Part shown: positions 1-7,984 of the stretch, one piece after another
How the letters are laid out: each line of letters begins with the position of its first letter
How positions within the stretch are numbered: the stretch's first letter is position 1
Origin: Pseudomonas sp. MF4836
GTDB taxonomy: Bacteria > Pseudomonadota > Gammaproteobacteria > Pseudomonadales > Pseudomonadaceae
Direction of reading: 5' to 3'
Length of the DNA stretch: 64,000 nucleotides
NCBI RefSeq assembly: GCF_002018875.1
Contig: NZ_MVOL01000005.1
Coordinates: 434,001-498,000 of the forward strand
Program-made: the position numbers and the translations under genes
The notes under the pieces: generated by a model
Seen by the model: only the letters and a program-made list of their open reading frames with translations
The model's database searches: none
What the model was told of the DNA's origin: nothing

Positions 1-618
1 CCCAGGCAGTTTCCCGGCATCGAACGCGACCTCCGGGAAAAACTCCAGGACCGCGGCTGGCTGAGCCCGGCCGGTTCGAAACTGGCCAAAAGCGAACTGG
101 CGGTCGGCCAGGGCAAAGGCAAGGTGGTGTTGCAGACCTTCGATAAACACAGCCTGGAGCTGCTGCAAAAAGAGATGCCACGGGTGCCGAAGATCCTGTT
201 GCTGTGGGTCGGTGCCGGCAGCATCGAAGCGCAATCCCGGCAGACCTTTGCCGAGAGCGGCGAAAAAACCAAGGCTGCCTTCTACGCCAAACAGCACCCC
301 AAGGACGAGGCCGAATTCAAGCGCTGGGTCGACTACGCCAAGGCCCAGGGCGCCATCGGCACCGGCCCCTCGACCCAGCTCAGTGACCTGGGCGACCAGA
401 GTTACTCCGACCTGGTACAGCCCTGGATGAACCAGTACACCCATGACCAGGGCCTGCTGGTGCACGCCTACACCGTCGATGAACCGGTGGACTTCAAGCA
501 GGTGCTGGATGCCGGCGTCGATGGCATCTTCACCAACCGCACGAGCGAGTTGCTCAAGTACGTCAAGCGCCCGGCTGGCGCCAGCATCGCGCAACTGCTC
601 GAAGCCAACGGTTACTGA
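1..618 (+). CDS. Glycerophosphodiester phosphodiesterase, 3' part
   Basis: The frame is open from base 1 to the TGA at 616-618, so this is the C-terminal ~205 residues of a gene that starts outside the window. The visible part resembles the C-terminal half of GDPD-type phosphodiesterases: a VLQTFD segment, a WVDYAKAQG helix, a VHAYTVDEP strand, and the closing DGIFTNRTSELL, which is the family's usual end of a TIM barrel. The family hydrolyses glycerophosphodiesters to glycerol-3-phosphate and an alcohol. The N-terminal HR...PE catalytic residues and any signal peptide are out of view, so periplasmic or cytoplasmic location cannot be told. An AraC-type gene starts two bases after the stop and may be cotranscribed. 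Confidence 0.8.
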   Translation, partial: PRQFPGIERDLREKLQDRGWLSPAGSKLAKSELAVGQGKGKVVLQTFDKHSLELLQKEMPRVPKILLLWVGAGSIEAQSRQTFAESGEKTKAAFYAKQHPKDEAEFKRWVDYAKAQGAIGTGPSTQLSDLGDQSYSDLVQPWMNQYTHDQGLLVHAYTVDEPVDFKQVLDAGVDGIFTNRTSELLKYVKRPAGASIAQLLEANGY

Positions 619-620
619 GC

Positions 621-1319
621 ATGGGCAGCGGGCGGCGGCTGCCGGCAGCCGAGTGGACCGGACAACTGTGGCTCGGCCGTGACTATGGCTTGATCCACGG
701 TGAGCTGGGGCGTACCACGCCCCACGCCCATTACGCTCATCAGTTGCTCCTGGCCGTGGAACAGCCACTCACCATCAGCCTTGACGGCGCCCTGCACACC
801 GGGCGCCAGCTGTTTGTTCCGGCGATGCGCAGCCACGCGATCATCGAGGCACCGGGCGTGGTGCTCACGGTCTATGCCGAACCCTTGCTGATCGATGCCC
901 AGGCGCTGCAAGACGCCGTGCGCAATGCCGAACTGTCGCTGCCCGGACTGGACCAGGCCTTGCGCCAGTGCCCGCGCCAGGCGATCCAGGATCCGCGCAT
1001 CGAACGGGCGCTGGCGGCGCTTGACGCGGCCCTGGTCGGCAAGGTGCCGGCGGCGTCACTGGCGGCCCATGCCCATCTTTCCCTGAGTCAGCTGGAGCGG
1101 CTGTTTGCCAGCCAGGTCGGGTTGCCGGTACGGCGCCTGGTGCTGTGGCGCCGGCTGCGCCTGGCCATGGCTCTGGTACTGGCTGGCAAGTCGGTGACCG
1201 ACGCCGCCCATGGCGCCGGTTTTGCCGACTCGGCGCACTTCTCACGGACCCTCAAGGCGCTGTTCGGCGTGACCGCACGCCAGGCCCTGCAAGGCATTGA
1301 GCTGCGCCTGCTGGAATGA
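621..1319 (+). CDS. AraC family transcriptional regulator
   Basis: This 232-residue protein has the AraC/XylS two-helix DNA-binding region at its C-terminus, roughly residues 145-225. The first helix-turn-helix lies around SLSQLERLFASQVG and the second around VTDAAHGAGFADSAHFSRTLK, the canonical AraC signature ending in FGVTARQ. The N-terminal half (H-rich, HAHYAHQLLLA then a beta-rich stretch) fits a small cupin-like sensing domain. It starts two bases after the phosphodiesterase stop, which suggests translational coupling, although the target may lie elsewhere. The effector cannot be read from sequence. Confidence 0.85.
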   Translation: MGSGRRLPAAEWTGQLWLGRDYGLIHGELGRTTPHAHYAHQLLLAVEQPLTISLDGALHTGRQLFVPAMRSHAIIEAPGVVLTVYAEPLLIDAQALQDAVRNAELSLPGLDQALRQCPRQAIQDPRIERALAALDAALVGKVPAASLAAHAHLSLSQLERLFASQVGLPVRRLVLWRRLRLAMALVLAGKSVTDAAHGAGFADSAHFSRTLKALFGVTARQALQGIELRLLE

Positions 1320-1320
1320 C

Positions 1321-2208
1321 TCAACGGCGCAACGGCGGCGGCACCTGCGGCTCGCGACTCAGGGTCGGCGCCTGGAAGGGGTCGAGCAACTGCGGCCAGT
1401 AATCCACCGGAAAATCCGGGCGGCTGCCGATGCCCAGGTCGCCGTCGCGAATCGGGTATTCATGGCTGTAAAACGCCGTGCCCAGCAGCCAGTCCCACAG
1501 GTTGAAGAACAAACCGAAATTCACATCCCCGGCGCGGCCGTACTTCATATGGTGCAGGCGGTGCATCGGCGCCCAGGCGAACACCCAGCGCAACGGCCCC
1601 AGGCGCATGTCGACATTGGAGTGCTGCAACAACAGCTGGATGGCGATGGCAAAAGCCAGCAACTGCGCCACCTGCAACGGCAGGCCCAGCGCCAGCAACG
1701 GCAACAGCCCGGCCGTTGCTTCGACCAACTGGTGCAACGGGTGCTTCATCAAGCCATTGAAGCCATACAAGCGCTGCACGCTGTGATGCACCGCATGCAG
1801 GCGCCAGAGCAGCGGCAGGCGATGGCTGGCGTAATGGGCCAGGGTGATTCCGCAATCGGCCACCACAATGGCCAGCAGCACCTGGGACCACAACGGCCAG
1901 GCCTGAGGCCACAGGCCGTCATGGCCGAGCAGCGCCACCAGCCCCGGCACCAGCAGCAGGCCCAGGGCGTTCAGGCTTTCATTGACCAACGCATGCAGCA
2001 CATCGCGCAGGCGGTCCTGACGCGGGCGGTTCCAGCAGGGCTCATAGGGCAGCCACCACTCGGCCATGAACGACACCCCCAGCGCACCGACAAACAACAG
2101 CGCCAGCCAACCCGGTGCAACCCCGCCCTCTCCCACCAGCCACACCCCGGCCCCGATAAAGCCAAACCAGAACAACGGTGCATAGATACTGCCCATCAAG
2201 CCTTTCAT
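1321..2208 (-). CDS. Sterol desaturase / fatty acid hydroxylase family membrane protein
   Basis: The protein has 295 residues with several hydrophobic segments and the histidine clusters of the membrane di-iron hydroxylase superfamily: HYASH, HAVHHS and HRLHH, with a further HP...H in between. These would bind a di-iron centre on the cytoplasmic side and hydroxylate or desaturate a lipid-like substrate. The substrate is unknown. The frame is open upstream to 2289, but the ATG at 2208 has GGGAGAA just upstream and begins a plausible membrane protein (MKGLMGS), so I chose it. It is convergent with the AraC gene, with one base between the stops, and divergent from the PepSY gene. Confidence 0.82.
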   Translation of the reverse strand: MKGLMGSIYAPLFWFGFIGAGVWLVGEGGVAPGWLALLFVGALGVSFMAEWWLPYEPCWNRPRQDRLRDVLHALVNESLNALGLLLVPGLVALLGHDGLWPQAWPLWSQVLLAIVVADCGITLAHYASHRLPLLWRLHAVHHSVQRLYGFNGLMKHPLHQLVEATAGLLPLLALGLPLQVAQLLAFAIAIQLLLQHSNVDMRLGPLRWVFAWAPMHRLHHMKYGRAGDVNFGLFFNLWDWLLGTAFYSHEYPIRDGDLGIGSRPDFPVDYWPQLLDPFQAPTLSREPQVPPPLRR

Positions 2209-2359
2209 AAGGTTCTCCCGTGATCGAGCCCGCAGCATGCAAGCCGGCGCCGTCACGGAATTGAACAAACGGCGCAAAGGTTGCGCCAAATTAAGGGTGA
2301 GTTAAGTTCGAGCGGCTAACCTGAGGCCACTTAAACAGTTCACTTCAAGGAATACACAG

Positions 2360-2677
2360 ATGAAAACGTTGACTGCCCTGTTCGCCGCTACCGCCCTGAC
2401 CCTGACCGCTGGCCTGGCCCAGGCTGACGTTCGCCCCGACCTGATTCCGGGGCTGCTCAAGGCTGGCACCATCATGGACCTGGAAAAACTCAACCAGACC
2501 GCCCTGGCCCAACACCCCGGCACCACCGCCGCCAATATCACCGACACCGAACTGGAACACTCCGCCGCAGCCGGCTACGTGTACCAGGTGGAACTGCGCG
2601 ATGCCAAAGGCGTGAAATGGGAAATCGACCTGGACGCCAAGAGCGGCAAGGTCCTGAGCAATAAGCAAGACCAATAA
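2360..2677 (+). CDS. PepSY domain-containing exported protein
   Basis: This 105-residue protein has a clean signal peptide (basic Lys at position 3, hydrophobic core, probable cleavage after GLAQA near residue 22). The remainder matches a single PepSY domain: a helix followed by two strands, GYVYQVELRDAKGVKWEIDLDA, closing in DAKSGKVL. PepSY domains are found as periplasmic modules that inhibit or bind proteases or report to signalling proteins; the partner here is unknown. A strong terminator follows directly, so it is probably monocistronic. A GAF histidine kinase follows but is separated by that terminator. Confidence 0.85.
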   Translation: MKTLTALFAATALTLTAGLAQADVRPDLIPGLLKAGTIMDLEKLNQTALAQHPGTTAANITDTELEHSAAAGYVYQVELRDAKGVKWEIDLDAKSGKVLSNKQDQ

Positions 2678-2693
2678 GGCAACCGACATAAAG

Positions 2694-2726
2694 GCCGCGC
2701 GTCCTCAGGGACGCGCGGCTTTTTTG
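2694..2726 (+). terminator. Rho-independent terminator after the PepSY gene
   Basis: An 11-bp perfect stem (GCCGCGCGTCC at 2694-2704 with its complement at 2709-2719), a TCAG loop, and a run of six T from 2720. It sits 17 bases after the PepSY stop codon. Confidence 0.92.
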
Positions 2727-2867
2727 TGGCGCGCCGCTGGCAAACCGGCGCCATAAACAAATCCGCCGGGGGCCCAAGGAAATTGCCACCCACCCGCGTC
2801 AGCTCGCTAGAATCACACCCAGGTTCGGCGGCGCATAAGGTGTCGCGCCTTTTGTGCAGAGAATGAA

Positions 2868-4055
2868 ATGGGGCAGACAGCAGCCGACATCGCCACCATC
2901 GGCCGGATCAGCGCAGTGCCGGCGATGTTGCAGGTGATTCGTGAAATGACCGGCTTGCGCTTTGCCGCGGTGGCCCGGGTCACCGATACCTCGTGGCACG
3001 CCTGCGCAGTCCTGGATGACCTGGAGTTCGGCCTCAAGGTCGGCGGCGAACTGGACCTGGTCACCACCCTGTGCCACGAAATCCGCTCGGCCCACGTCTC
3101 GGTCGTGATCGACAAGGCCAGCGAAGACCCGCACTACCATAATCACCACACCCCACGCCTGTACCGCTTCGAAAGCTATATCTCGGTCCCGGTGTTTCGC
3201 ACCGACGGCAGCTTCTTCGGCACCATCTGCGCCCTCGACCCGAGCCCGGCGGCACTCAAGGCCAGCGCCATCCAGAGCACCATGGAGTCGTTCGCGCGCC
3301 TGCTGTCGCTGCAGATCGAGGCCGAAGAAAGCCAGCAACAGACCGAAGCCGCGCTGCAGCAGGAGCGCCAGACCGCCGAGCTGCGCGAGCAATTCATTGC
3401 CGTGCTGGGCCATGACCTGCGCAACCCGCTGTTTGCGATCAATGTCGGTGCCGAACGCCTGCTGCGCAAACACCCGAACCCGGCCACCGACCCGATCGTG
3501 CAGCACATTCTCAACTGTGGACGGCGCGCCGCACAGTTGGTCGAAGACGTGCTGGACTTCGCCCGGGGACGCCTGGGGCCCGGCATCACACTGAACATCG
3601 CGTCCAGCCAGGATCTGGAGCAAACCCTGCATCACGTGGTGGCGGAAGTGCAGAGCGTGCACCCGGAGCGCCTCATCCAGTGTGTGATCGGCGATTTGCA
3701 GGGCATCTACTGCGACCGCGACCGGGTCGCGCAACTGCTCTCCAACCTGGTGGCCAATGCCATCACCCACGGCGCGCCCGAAGGCCCGGTGCAGGTCAGG
3801 GCCGAAGTGCGTGAGGGCGTGTTTATGCTGGCGGTGCAGAACCCGGGGCAGATTCCCCCGGCTATCCTGCCCTACCTGTTCCAGCCGTACTCGCGCCCGG
3901 CCAGCGACACGCCGCAAGCCGGACTGGGCCTGGGGTTGTACATCGCCGACCAGATCGCCCGCTCCCACGGCGGGCGCATGGACCTGGCCTCAAGCGCCGA
4001 GCACGGCACGCTCTTCACCTTCAGCCTGCCCCTGGCGCCTGAAACTCGGGCCTGA
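2868..4055 (+). CDS. GAF domain sensor histidine kinase
   Basis: The 395-residue protein has no membrane segment. It has an N-terminal GAF-like domain (about residues 12-150, with the YISVPVFRTDGSFFGTICALD core), a coiled linker rich in Glu and Gln (150-175), a HisKA helix with the phospho-acceptor His182 in GHDLRNPL, and a HATPase_c domain with an N box (NLVANAITH, about 292-300) and the G box GLGLGLYIA (352-360). It is therefore a complete cytoplasmic kinase that probably senses a small molecule or redox state. No response regulator is adjacent, so this is an orphan kinase in this window. It is convergent with the FlxA-like gene. Confidence 0.88.
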   Translation: MGQTAADIATIGRISAVPAMLQVIREMTGLRFAAVARVTDTSWHACAVLDDLEFGLKVGGELDLVTTLCHEIRSAHVSVVIDKASEDPHYHNHHTPRLYRFESYISVPVFRTDGSFFGTICALDPSPAALKASAIQSTMESFARLLSLQIEAEESQQQTEAALQQERQTAELREQFIAVLGHDLRNPLFAINVGAERLLRKHPNPATDPIVQHILNCGRRAAQLVEDVLDFARGRLGPGITLNIASSQDLEQTLHHVVAEVQSVHPERLIQCVIGDLQGIYCDRDRVAQLLSNLVANAITHGAPEGPVQVRAEVREGVFMLAVQNPGQIPPAILPYLFQPYSRPASDTPQAGLGLGLYIADQIARSHGGRMDLASSAEHGTLFTFSLPLAPETRA

Positions 4056-4070
4056 AACCCGGGCCTGATC

Positions 4071-4517
4071 TCAGGCCGTGGTGTCGACCAGCGAGCCGGA
4101 CGAACTGCTGCTCGAATCCTGCAAGGCTTGCAGCAGTGCGGCGGTGGCGGTCTGCAGCGAGCCGCTGGTGGAGGCGATCTGCGATTGCGCGGCAGCCACC
4201 GCGGCGGCCTTGGCATCCTTGCTGTCCTGACTGGCCTGGGCGGCCTGCAGCTGCTGTTGCTGCTCCTGCAACTCTTTCTGCAATTGCGCAATCTGCTTGC
4301 GCAGCGCCTTGACCGCATCCGACTCGTCGCTGCTGCTGGAACTGCCGCCGGACGCCGCAGCCCCCGACGCACCGGCCGCCTTGCTGCTGTCGCCGGAGGC
4401 AGCACTGGCCGAGGCAACCCCGGTCCCGGAGCTGCTGGCCTCATCGCTGGCGCTGGTCGCCAGCTTGCGGGTGGTGACCTGGGGTTGGGTAATGGAAACG
4501 GAGCTGATACTGACCAT
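4071..4517 (-). CDS. FlxA-like family protein, Ser/Ala/Gln-rich
   Basis: About 148 residues of low complexity: a Ser/Ala/Gly-rich N-terminal half, then a coiled coil at about 65-100 (KALRKQIAQLQKELQEQQQQL), an Ala/Gln helix, and a Ser-run tail ending in SLVDTTA. This composition and the KxLRKQIxxLQKxL core fit the FlxA-like family found in pseudomonads. The role is unknown; flxA itself is a flagellar-regulon gene in enterics. Two ATGs are possible, 4523 and 4517. I chose 4517 because the GAGG upstream is nine bases from it and only three from the other. Confidence 0.6.
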   Translation of the reverse strand: MVSISSVSITQPQVTTRKLATSASDEASSSGTGVASASAASGDSSKAAGASGAAASGGSSSSSDESDAVKALRKQIAQLQKELQEQQQQLQAAQASQDSKDAKAAAVAAAQSQIASTSGSLQTATAALLQALQDSSSSSSGSLVDTTA

Positions 4518-4628
4518 GGGCATGGGCCTCGTGAGTTGGGGTTTGCCCTACCATCGACGCCAGCCCGGCCAACTTGAGAGTGACTGTGTACCGACCTGGT
4601 AAGCAGGCCGATACACAAGGCGCGGCGG

Positions 4629-6254
4629 TCAGTTGCCCAGGCGCGCGGTGACCTCGTTCAACTGCCCCGACAAGCCATGCAGGTTGCGGCTTGCCGCTTC
4701 GGTGCGCTGCACGTTGTCCAGATTGGTACTGGCGATGCTGGTGATCTCGGTCAGGTTGCGCGAAATGTCCTCGGCCACCGAGGTTTGCTCTTCCGCGGCC
4801 GTGGCAATCTGGCGGTTCATGTCACGGATCGCCTCCACGGCCACGGTGATCCGCTCCAGCATCGCCCCGGCCTGGGTCACTTGCTCGACGCTCTGCTCGC
4901 TGCGCGACTGGCCGCTTTCGATGGCCTGGGCGGCGTCCACCGCGCCGGTCTGCACGGTCTGGATAATCTGGTTGATCTCGATGATCGAGGCCGCCGTGCG
5001 CTGCGCCAGGCTGCGCACTTCGTCCGCCACCACCGCAAAACCACGCCCGGCCTCACCGGCGCGGGCCGCCTCGATGGCCGCATTCAGCGCCAGCAGGTTG
5101 GTCTGTTCGGCAATCCCGCGGATCACCTCCAGCACTTTACCGATGCGCCCGCTGTCGGTTTCCAACTGGCGAATGACCTTCGCGGTGTTGGCGATTTCGC
5201 CGCGCATCAGGGTGATGGTGTGGATGGTGCCCTGCATCACCTGTTCGCCCTGTTGCGCCGAGTGATCGGCATCGTCGGCCGCGCGCGCCGCATCGGCGGC
5301 GTGGCGCGCCACTTCCTGGGCCGTGGCGGACATCTCGTTCATGGCCGTGGCCACCTGGTCGGTGCGGTTGAACTGCTCATTGGTGCCCTGGGCCATCAAC
5401 CCGGCAATGGAGCTCAACTCGCCGCTGGCGCTGTCCAGGTCGGAGGTGCTGCGTTGCAGGCGGCTGAAGGTGTCGGCGAGGAAATCACGCAGGGTGTTGG
5501 CGGCCATGGCCAAGCGGCCCAGCTCGTCCTGGCGGTCACTGGCGACACGTTCGGCAAAACGCCCCTGGCTCAGTTGCGCGACATACTCGATCAGGGTGCG
5601 GATCGGCTGCACCAGGTTGCGGTTGACCAGCCACAGGCTGAACAGGCCGATCATCAGGCCCGACGCCAGCATCACCAGAATCCCGATCCAGATGGTGCGT
5701 TCGGCCCCAGCGCTGATCAGCAGCGACTGCTGGTCGCCCTGCTTGCGCAACTGGCCGACCAACTCACTCATCTGCTCGCTGGTAGCGCGATCCAGACCCT
5801 TGACCGCCACATCGCCGGCCGCCGGATCGGCACCCGCCGCCACATAGGCATCGCGGCCTTTCTGATAGGCCGCACCGAGCTGGCGATGCTCTTCGCGCAG
5901 GCGTTCGACCTGGCTCTTCAACTGCGCGTCGACACCTGGGGCCATCGCCAACTGGCCCAGAATGCCCTGGACATCGCTCTGGCGGTCTTCGAACAATTTC
6001 CAGTATTTACTGCGCTCTTCAGGCTGTTTGCCGCGCAGCAGGACGTTCTTCCACTCCTGGACCTGGCTCTTGAACTGCAGGTTGGCCTCGTCGATCAGCT
6101 GCGAAGTGTGCAGCGGCCCCTCGATCAGATTGCGATAACTTTGCACACCATTGGACAGGAAGTTGAAACACGCCAGGGCGATCAACAACATCGCAAACAG
6201 GCTGCCGCTCAACAAGGCGAGCGTTTGCGCGCGCAGGGATTTTTGCAAGAACAT
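4629..6254 (-). CDS. Methyl-accepting chemotaxis protein
   Basis: A transmembrane chemoreceptor of about 541 residues. It has TM1 near residues 10-32, a periplasmic helical ligand domain of ~150 residues (4-helix-bundle type, with [12 protein letters not shown] and [13 protein letters not shown]), TM2 near 190-213 ([17 protein letters not shown]), a HAMP domain ([12 protein letters not shown]), and the cytoplasmic signalling hairpin with [29 protein letters not shown]. It should signal to CheA/CheW. The frame is open to 6431, but upstream residues are Arg-rich and unlike a membrane-protein N-terminus. ATG 6254 ([10 protein letters not shown]) fits the family best, with ATG 6269 as the alternative. 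The ligand cannot be named. Confidence 0.92.
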   Translation of the reverse strand: MFLQKSLRAQTLALLSGSLFAMLLIALACFNFLSNGVQSYRNLIEGPLHTSQLIDEANLQFKSQVQEWKNVLLRGKQPEERSKYWKLFEDRQSDVQGILGQLAMAPGVDAQLKSQVERLREEHRQLGAAYQKGRDAYVAAGADPAAGDVAVKGLDRATSEQMSELVGQLRKQGDQQSLLISAGAERTIWIGILVMLASGLMIGLFSLWLVNRNLVQPIRTLIEYVAQLSQGRFAERVASDRQDELGRLAMAANTLRDFLADTFSRLQRSTSDLDSASGELSSIAGLMAQGTNEQFNRTDQVATAMNEMSATAQEVARHAADAARAADDADHSAQQGEQVMQGTIHTITLMRGEIANTAKVIRQLETDSGRIGKVLEVIRGIAEQTNLLALNAAIEAARAGEAGRGFAVVADEVRSLAQRTAASIIEINQIIQTVQTGAVDAAQAIESGQSRSEQSVEQVTQAGAMLERITVAVEAIRDMNRQIATAAEEQTSVAEDISRNLTEITSIASTNLDNVQRTEAASRNLHGLSGQLNEVTARLGN

Positions 6255-6504
6255 CAAATGAGATCTCATGGCAGGGATGGAACACATCCGAAATGGACGT
6301 GGGTGGCACACAGACATCCCTGTCAGGGCAATCGACGACGGGCCGATGCTCGACTGCTGTGAGCGTGATCGGCGCGCAGCAGGCTTTCTTGAGCGCCTCC
6401 GACCACCGGTAGCAGGGCGCGCATTCTGCACCTGAAACTGTCACAAAAACATCAAAAAGCCTTGCGATGATAAAGCCCAAGTGAACCTGTAAAACGCCTA
6501 CAGG

Positions 6505-6648
6505 TGCAGGCTGTGTGAAAACGTAGCGAGTGAAGGCAAGACAAGGCAAAAACAGGCGAGGAAGCGGAGTTTACTGGCTGTAAATGAGCATTCCGAGCCT
6601 GTTTTTAACGCAGTATTGCCAAACGCAGTAGTTTTCACACTGCCTGCA
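6505..6648. mobile_element. MITE-like element with 18-bp terminal inverted repeats
   Basis: A ~144-bp non-coding segment bounded by 6505-6522 (tgcaggctgtgtgaaaac) and its inverted copy at 6631-6648, with one mismatch over 18 bp. The interior is rich in short A tracts and encodes no credible protein. Size, terminal repeats and absence of a transposase fit a miniature inverted-repeat element. No target duplication is evident in the flanks. It ends exactly at the first ATG of the zntB frame. Confidence 0.6.
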
Positions 6649-6671
6649 TGGCTTCCCTCCAGCGAGACTCC

Positions 6672-7694
6672 ATGAACCACAGCATCGACCAAAGCCATCG
6701 TGATTCCGATCTGTTCGGCCTGTTGTACGGCTTCAGTTTTCTCCCGGGGCAAGCCGGCCGCGAGTTGGACTCGGCCAAGGCCCTGGAATGCCTGAAACAA
6801 GCGGGGGACGGTGAAGAGTTTCTCTGGCTGCACCTGAACCTGGCCCACGCGGCCTGCGAGCGCTGGATGAAGGCTCACCTGGAATTGCCTGAAGAGTTTT
6901 TCGAAGCGCTGCATGAAGGCTCGCGCTCCACCCGCATCGAGCATGTGGACTCGGCACTGCTGGCGGTGGTCAACGACGTGGTGTTCAACTTCAGCAGCAT
7001 GGTCTCATCGGATATATCGACCCTGTGGGTCTGCGCCCGCAGCCGCCTGATTGTCAGCGCCCGCCTGCAACCCCTGCACTCGGTGGACAAGCTGCGCTCC
7101 TCGGTCAAGGCCGGCGAGCGCTTTCGCTCGCCCCTGGAACTGCTGGTGCACCTGTTGCGCGACCAGGGCGAGGTACTGACCCAGATCGTGCGCAAGACCA
7201 GCCAGAGCGTGGACCAGATCGAAGACCAACTGCTGGCGGCCCGGGTCTCCACCAACCGCGCCGAACTCGGGGCCATGCGCCGGGTGCTGGTGCGCCTGCA
7301 ACGCCTGCTGGCACTGGAGCCGGGCTCGCTGCTGCGGCTGCTCAACCGGCCGCCGCAATGGCTGCAGAAGGAGGACGTCAAGGAGCTGCGCAAATCCACC
7401 GAGGAGTTCGCGCTGATCATCAACGACCTCACGGCCCTGGGGGAGCGGATCAAACTGTTACAGGAAGAAATCGCCGCCAACCTCAACGAACAGACCAACC
7501 GCACCCTGTTCACCCTGACCGTGGTCACCGTGCTCGCGCTGCCGATCAACATCATCGCCGGCTTTTTCGGCATGAACGTAGGCGGCATTCCGTTTTCCGC
7601 AGACCCCGAAGGCTTCTGGATCCTGGTGGCCCTGGTCGCCACCTTCACCCTGTTCGCCGGCCGCTGGGCCTTTCGCAAACGCCAGGACTACTGA
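6672..7694 (+). CDS. zntB: Zinc transporter ZntB (CorA family)
   Basis: The 340-residue protein has the CorA fold: a long soluble N-terminal domain with alternating strands and helices, a stalk helix (KLLQEEIAANLNEQTNRTL), then two C-terminal membrane helices (LFTLTVVTVLALPINIIAGFF and WILVALVATFTLFAGRWAF) joined by the GMNVGGIP loop. GMN followed by VGGIP is typical of the ZntB branch, which moves Zn2+ across the inner membrane. The first in-frame ATG, 6648, lies inside the right inverted repeat of the adjacent element. ATG 6672 (MNHSIDQSH) is preceded by a weak GCGAGA and fits the family start better. Confidence 0.88.
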   Translation: MNHSIDQSHRDSDLFGLLYGFSFLPGQAGRELDSAKALECLKQAGDGEEFLWLHLNLAHAACERWMKAHLELPEEFFEALHEGSRSTRIEHVDSALLAVVNDVVFNFSSMVSSDISTLWVCARSRLIVSARLQPLHSVDKLRSSVKAGERFRSPLELLVHLLRDQGEVLTQIVRKTSQSVDQIEDQLLAARVSTNRAELGAMRRVLVRLQRLLALEPGSLLRLLNRPPQWLQKEDVKELRKSTEEFALIINDLTALGERIKLLQEEIAANLNEQTNRTLFTLTVVTVLALPINIIAGFFGMNVGGIPFSADPEGFWILVALVATFTLFAGRWAFRKRQDY

Positions 7695-7984
7695 GCCAAC
7701 GCCCGCTGGCCCCCGATGCCCCCTCATCACCCTCTGACCACCACAGCACCTGCCCCGGCCGGAGCCACAAGCCCCGTAGCCGCTGCCGAGCCCGCGAGGC
7801 TGCGCTGGCCCTGCGTGACACCCCATACCCCCCGATGACCACGGAGTCTGAAACGGTATGCAGAAAGGCCCATTCAGATCAGCGGCCCTCCCCAATCGCA
7901 CAAACACTGACCTGACGCAGTCTCTCTGTAACATTTGGCAACGATCATGGAGCCCACTCCTCCCCTCCACAGGATTGTCCGGCA
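7695..7984. other. Intergenic region zntB-PiT with one short palindromic repeat
   Basis: 290 bases without a convincing gene. It contains one copy of the gtagccgctgccgag...ctgcg repeat at about 7775-7804 that recurs elsewhere in the window. The promoter of the PiT gene is probably in the AT-richer stretch 7850-7960. No clear terminator for zntB was found. Confidence 0.5.

Noticed and set aside
1297..2223. Long 308-codon plus-strand frame over the desaturase gene
   Set aside because: It is Gln/His/Arg-rich low-complexity sequence with no family motif and lies antisense to a gene with clear histidine motifs.
4062..4077. Palindrome ggcctga-tc-tcaggcc between the kinase and FlxA-like genes
   Set aside because: Short loop and no T run; it includes the FlxA-like stop codon and is probably coincidental in a convergent gap.
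4677..6362. 561-codon plus-strand frame opposite the chemoreceptor
   Set aside because: Composition (His, Gly, Gln, Asp rich) is that of an antisense shadow in GC-rich DNA; the minus strand encodes an intact MCP.
6498..6944. Minus-strand 148-codon frame across the MITE and zntB start
   Set aside because: Its C-terminal part is translated from the repeat element and the rest is antisense to zntB; no ribosome site.
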